Notes under the pieces: generated by a model
What the model saw: the letters and a program-made list of their open reading frames with translations, nothing else
Databases searched by the model: none
Told to the model about the DNA's origin: nothing
Program-made: the position numbers and the translations under genes
NCBI RefSeq assembly: GCF_900108185.1
Contig: NZ_FNVA01000003.1
Span: 558,001-622,000, forward strand
DNA: 64,000 nucleotides
Direction of reading: 5' to 3'
Source of the DNA: Bryocella elongata
GTDB taxonomy: Bacteria > Acidobacteriota > Terriglobia > Terriglobales > Acidobacteriaceae
Shown here: positions 61,501 to 64,000 of the stretch, one piece after another
How the letters are laid out: every line of letters starts with the position of its first letter
Numbering within the stretch: the stretch's first letter is position 1

Positions 61501-62526
61501 AGGCTCGCCGCGCTGAAGGAATTTTCGGACCTCGGCGCTGGCTTCAAGATCGCCGCCCTCGACCTTGAGCTCCGCGGCGCAGGCAACATGCTTGGTGGCG
61601 AGCAGTCCGGGCACATCGAAGCCATCGGCTTCGAGATGTACACCACGATGCTCGAGGAAGCCGTCTCGAAGCTCAAAGGCGAAGCCCACGAAGAGCGTCC
61701 GCAGGTCACCATCAACCTCGGCATCAGCGTCCGCATCGAGGACACCTACATCGAGGAAGAGAACCAGCGCCTCCGCATGTACAAGCTCATCGCCGCGGCA
61801 ACCTCCGAGACCAATCTCACCGAGATCCGCGACGAGCTCGAAGACCGCTACGGCAAGCCCCCCGAGACCGTGCTGAACCTCCTCGCCGGCGCAGAGATCC
61901 GCCTCACCTGCGAACGCCTGGGCATCGCCCAGATCGAACGCAAACGCGTCGCGATCGAAGACAAATCGGCTGCCGCCAAACCCGGTGGGCAGAAGAACGT
62001 GTCCTCGCGACCGGAGGCGCGCAGCGGCGGACCAGAGAGACCTGCATTTCCTCCACGGCCGGGTGCTCAACCTTATCAACGCCAGTGGACAGCCGGCACC
62101 GCACCCCGCCCGCAATACCCGCTCGCCGGACGCCACGGCCAGGCCCCGCAGTCCGCCTCGCTCAACTTCTCCCCGCGCGCCGCGCTCAACCGCGCCACCA
62201 CCGCACCCGACTCCAACGCCACCCGAGCCCTTCGCGAGACCGCCGCAGCTCGCCCCGCCAATGCGCCACTCGCGCAGGCTGGCAAGATGCAGGCCATGCG
62301 GGAATTCCTCTACATCACCTTCTCGGACAAGCTCCACTCAGCGCCCCAATCCGACGGCAAAGGCGTCAACGTAGGAGCCCTGATGAAGCTCGTCTCCCGC
62401 AGCTCCAAACAAGGCTCCCAGCTGACTCCGCAAGGCGTTCTCCGCTGGCCTCTCAGCGGAGCCCAAGCGGACGTAGTCCTCAAAGAGACCCGCGAGTTAC
62501 TCGCTCAGCTTAGTAACCAGGCTTGA
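58552..62526 (+). CDS. mfd: Transcription-repair coupling factor
   Basis: A 1324-residue Mfd: UvrB-like N-terminal module, RNA-polymerase interaction domain (VGDYVVHVEHGIARYDG), helicase motifs (Walker A GDVGYGKTEVAMRAAF, DEEQRFG, and SATPIPRTLHM), the TRG motif region (HARVIVGHGQMPEAELE), and the C-terminal D7. It releases stalled RNA polymerase and recruits UvrA. A low-complexity Pro/Ala/Arg-rich insert of about 107 residues (about 1137-1243) interrupts D7; typical Mfd is near 1150. Confidence 0.96.
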   Translation: MILPFVRELMADLESSAAFERVRRHLAGGTGRRRVSGLTATARSLYLPYFIRAAQDAPALVLVADNKAAEALHANVLAACELTGVLKPEEVLRLPAHDVLPFENLSPHGEIQEQRAATLWKIATGTARLVIAPMEAACMRLFPRDYYAALALRLAKGEEHLPEMLVEHLLSVGYTRVDVVEMPGQVTIRGGIIDVYGPEMDRPVRIDFFGDEIESLRRFDPESQRSSSHIEEILLLPLTETPATEKLLRAINARLVRGGKAGADLEGGEVPRELEDHVGNDWREATIFPGWEFYAPVAGARSSLLELMGKSTRVFVEEPAMVTNQGERWWNKVEQRHDRSGIGSLVGPGDLYISPWELQDQLRFYSGCELDQLGAVDILEGDSSDASEIEFTTRPTMRFHGSIPGFVDQLRALMESEARILVAAPNQGEVERLATLLQEYGVAYRIGWRPQQGQSTTMVSESSYLAGDLRTPVIVRAAIENGVQVLDLDKRTARQFIIIGANDISDDADVHARPVRKSKTSAFVSDFRDLAVGDYVVHVEHGIARYDGLRVLDNPDGSQLELMILTFAEDAKLYVPLTRLDLIQKYRSTDTGPAPQLNRLGSQSWSKTKARVKKAMEDMAEELLKLYAQRHAALGYAFSPDNNLQREFEDSFDYNETDDQLRAVADIKADMESTQPMDRLLCGDVGYGKTEVAMRAAFKAVQDGKQVAVLTPTTVLCFQHFESFKKRFSKFPVIIEMLSRFRTAKEKKEVMERAAEGKVDILIGTHALLGQGLKFQDLGLLIVDEEQRFGVKHKERLKQMRASIDVLAMSATPIPRTLHMSLLGLRDMSVIETPPKDRMAIQTIVAKFDEKLIRTAVEVELERQGQVYFVHNRVETIYELASKIRELVPHARVIVGHGQMPEAELERVMLAFMNGEYDVLCATSIIENGLDIGRANTIIINRADRHGLSELYQLRGRVGRSNRRAYAYLLIPAEQQLTEIARRRLAALKEFSDLGAGFKIAALDLELRGAGNMLGGEQSGHIEAIGFEMYTTMLEEAVSKLKGEAHEERPQVTINLGISVRIEDTYIEEENQRLRMYKLIAAATSETNLTEIRDELEDRYGKPPETVLNLLAGAEIRLTCERLGIAQIERKRVAIEDKSAAAKPGGQKNVSSRPEARSGGPERPAFPPRPGAQPYQRQWTAGTAPRPQYPLAGRHGQAPQSASLNFSPRAALNRATTAPDSNATRALRETAAARPANAPLAQAGKMQAMREFLYITFSDKLHSAPQSDGKGVNVGALMKLVSRSSKQGSQLTPQGVLRWPLSGAQADVVLKETRELLAQLSNQA

Positions 62527-62565
62527 GTAACTAACTCGGTTGAAGGGGCGTCCGGGTGCGGGGGC

Positions 62566-64000
62566 TTACTTCGCATTCCACGTGCTCCAGCAGCTAGGGC
62601 AGGACCAGAAGACGCCGTAGGGGCCGTTTCGCATCACGCGTGGCACTTTGCACTTCTCGCAGTTCGGTGCCGAGATCTGATCGAACGAACGTTTCATGCC
62701 GCCACCGCCTTGCGCGGCGCCACCACCACCCATGCCCATCCCGGCACCGTTTCCCGGCCGCCGGAACGGATTCGGCATCGTCGACGAACTGCTCGAGCTG
62801 CTGCTGGAACGAAAGCCGCCACCGCTCAGCGAAGAGGAGCTGCTGTTCGAACCGAAGCCGCCACCGAACGAAGTTGAGCTGCTGCTCGAGCTTGAGGTGT
62901 TGTTGTTGCTATTGTTGTTGTTTTGCCAGCTGCTGCTGCTCGAACTCGGCTGCGAGGGGAGCATCGCCCATGTGCCTGAGCTCTTCGCATCTGCCTGGGT
63001 CTGCCGCGCCAGCGAATCCGCGCTGGCAAGCTGCGTCAGGTAGAACAGCATCTGTCGCTTGTCGCGGGGCCGCAGCACGCTGAACTTCGCTTCCACCGCG
63101 GCGCCCCAGATCTGCTTCCGCACGTTGCCAAAGAACATCGCGATCGGCGCGAAGTTATACCAGCTCAGCGCCTTGAACTTCTGGTCCTTCTGCACCAGGA
63201 TCCCCTTCGACCAGCCCAGCGCCTTCAGCTGGATGGAGCAGAAGATGCAGCAGAATTTATCCAGGAGCAGCTCCGCCTCCATCACGTTGGCATGAGCTAG
63301 CCGCCAGCAGGTGTACAACCGCATCTCGGCGTGCCGCTGCCACACAGGAAGCTGCCCGCTCGCGGTCATGTCATTCGGAACCTGAACGATCTGTGTCTTC
63401 GGGTTAGCCTTCTCGAGCTGTGTCCTGGCGTATCTCTGCAGGTCACTCGCGATCGGCTTGCGGAAGTTTGTAGAGAAACACACGCATTGCCCGATCTTCA
63501 ATGTGGCGAGGCAGTCGGTATACCCCTTGCCCTGGTCATTCAGAATCTGCGTATAAAGCATGGCCGGGGAGTTCTGTGCCCCCGTGACCTTCAAAAACTC
63601 TTTCAGCGTCTGCCATATCTCCACGAAGGCTTCGCCGGCCAACATCTTCAACTCAAGGAGCTTGTCGGCCTGGAACGCCGGGAACCCCGCGCTGTCCTGC
63701 GAATTGCGGAGATCGTAGTTACCCAGTAGTTGCCACTGCTTCTGTTCACCCACACCGAACCCCAGGAAATGCGAGGCTGGCATCGTCGGGTCATACCCAA
63801 ACGGATCATATTGATAGACCCTTCGGCAGAACGCCCGAAATTGCTTATCCGCGCTCATCAGCCCTAAGGCTTCCATCGGCTCCAGAAACGCCAGAATATA
63901 CTGCATCAGCTCGGGATGAGTCTGAAGCAATTGTTCCAGCAGGCTGAACTGATTCGCCGCCGAGCTGGACGACGAAGGGGACAAAGACAGGGACGATGAG
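62566..64000 (-). CDS. F-box-like/deaminase-like/zinc-ribbon protein (5' end beyond window)
   Basis: 472 residues are counted from a TTG at 63984, but the frame stays open to the window edge (Ser-rich), so the true start may lie outside. Residues 24-56 (PELMQYILAFLEPMEALGLM...KQFRAF) resemble an F-box. A central domain has HAEMRLYTCWRLAH (H218-A-E220) and KFCCIFCSIQL (C246-x-x-C249), the zinc and catalytic signature of the nucleotide/nucleic-acid deaminase superfamily. Residues 330-430 are a Ser/Asn/Gly linker, and the end is a topoisomerase-type zinc ribbon (C442-x-x-C445, C462-x-x-C465). Function unknown; a DNA- or RNA-directed role is inferred. Confidence 0.75.
   Translation of the reverse strand, partial: SSSLSLSPSSSSSAANQFSLLEQLLQTHPELMQYILAFLEPMEALGLMSADKQFRAFCRRVYQYDPFGYDPTMPASHFLGFGVGEQKQWQLLGNYDLRNSQDSAGFPAFQADKLLELKMLAGEAFVEIWQTLKEFLKVTGAQNSPAMLYTQILNDQGKGYTDCLATLKIGQCVCFSTNFRKPIASDLQRYARTQLEKANPKTQIVQVPNDMTASGQLPVWQRHAEMRLYTCWRLAHANVMEAELLLDKFCCIFCSIQLKALGWSKGILVQKDQKFKALSWYNFAPIAMFFGNVRKQIWGAAVEAKFSVLRPRDKRQMLFYLTQLASADSLARQTQADAKSSGTWAMLPSQPSSSSSSWQNNNNSNNNTSSSSSSSTSFGGGFGSNSSSSSLSGGGFRSSSSSSSSSTMPNPFRRPGNGAGMGMGGGGAAQGGGGMKRSFDQISAPNCEKCKVPRVMRNGPYGVFWSCPSCWSTWNAK

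Overview
The window (about 62-64% GC, dense genes, both strands used) looks like a chromosomal segment of an acidobacterium, most likely Acidobacteriaceae/Terriglobia. That is an inference from gene content: an alternative complex III (ACIII) operon joined to a caa3 oxidase operon, planctomycete-type cytochrome c lipoproteins, a YgiC/YgiB-like pair, several lineage-type hypotheticals and short-word intergenic repeats. No rRNA, tRNA, CRISPR array, IS element or prophage module was seen.

Region 1 (1-11.6 kb, + strand) is one respiratory supercluster: the 3' part of actB, then actC, actD, actE, actF, a single-TM accessory protein, an SCO-type copper chaperone, and cytochrome c oxidase subunits II (with fused cytochrome c), I, III and IV, closed by a strong hairpin terminator. 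Quinol oxidation by ACIII would pass electrons through cytochrome c domains to an A2-type haem-copper oxidase, which explains the absence of a bc1 complex here.

Region 2 (11.6-20 kb) holds a GT4 glycosyltransferase, RNase T2, a LOG-family protein, an HELAH metalloprotein, a TauE/SafE permease, a DUF971 protein and a three-gene HlyD/ABC exporter. Region 3 (20-33.3 kb) holds an alcohol plus aldehyde dehydrogenase pair (ethanol to acetate), an orphan OppF-like ATPase, two tandem NTF2-like secreted proteins, a molybdopterin oxidoreductase coupled to an S4 protein, lipA, small cytochrome/membrane proteins, a SurA/PpiC-type lipoprotein and serA.

Region 4 (33.3-43.5 kb) is the accessory-looking part: four related small membrane-anchored proteins around an AmpH-like hydrolase, a minimal nucleotidyltransferase overlapping a small partner ORF, a YgiC-like ATP-grasp gene with two Gly-rich YgiB-like partners, a DsbA-like lipoprotein, and a four-helix-bundle gene bracketed by two 8-bp tandem arrays in inverted orientation. 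Region 5 (43.5-64 kb) carries lptD, a haem c lipoprotein, a DUF5715/M15-like cell-wall enzyme, a histone-H1-like protein, a large unknown lipoprotein, an EmrB-type MFS pump, a nucleoside hydrolase - AAA ATPase - gatB run, an SGNH hydrolase, mfd with an unusual disordered insert, and at the right edge a remarkable protein combining an F-box-like helix pair, a deaminase-like HAE...CxxC core, a Ser/Asn/Gly linker and a topoisomerase-type zinc ribbon.
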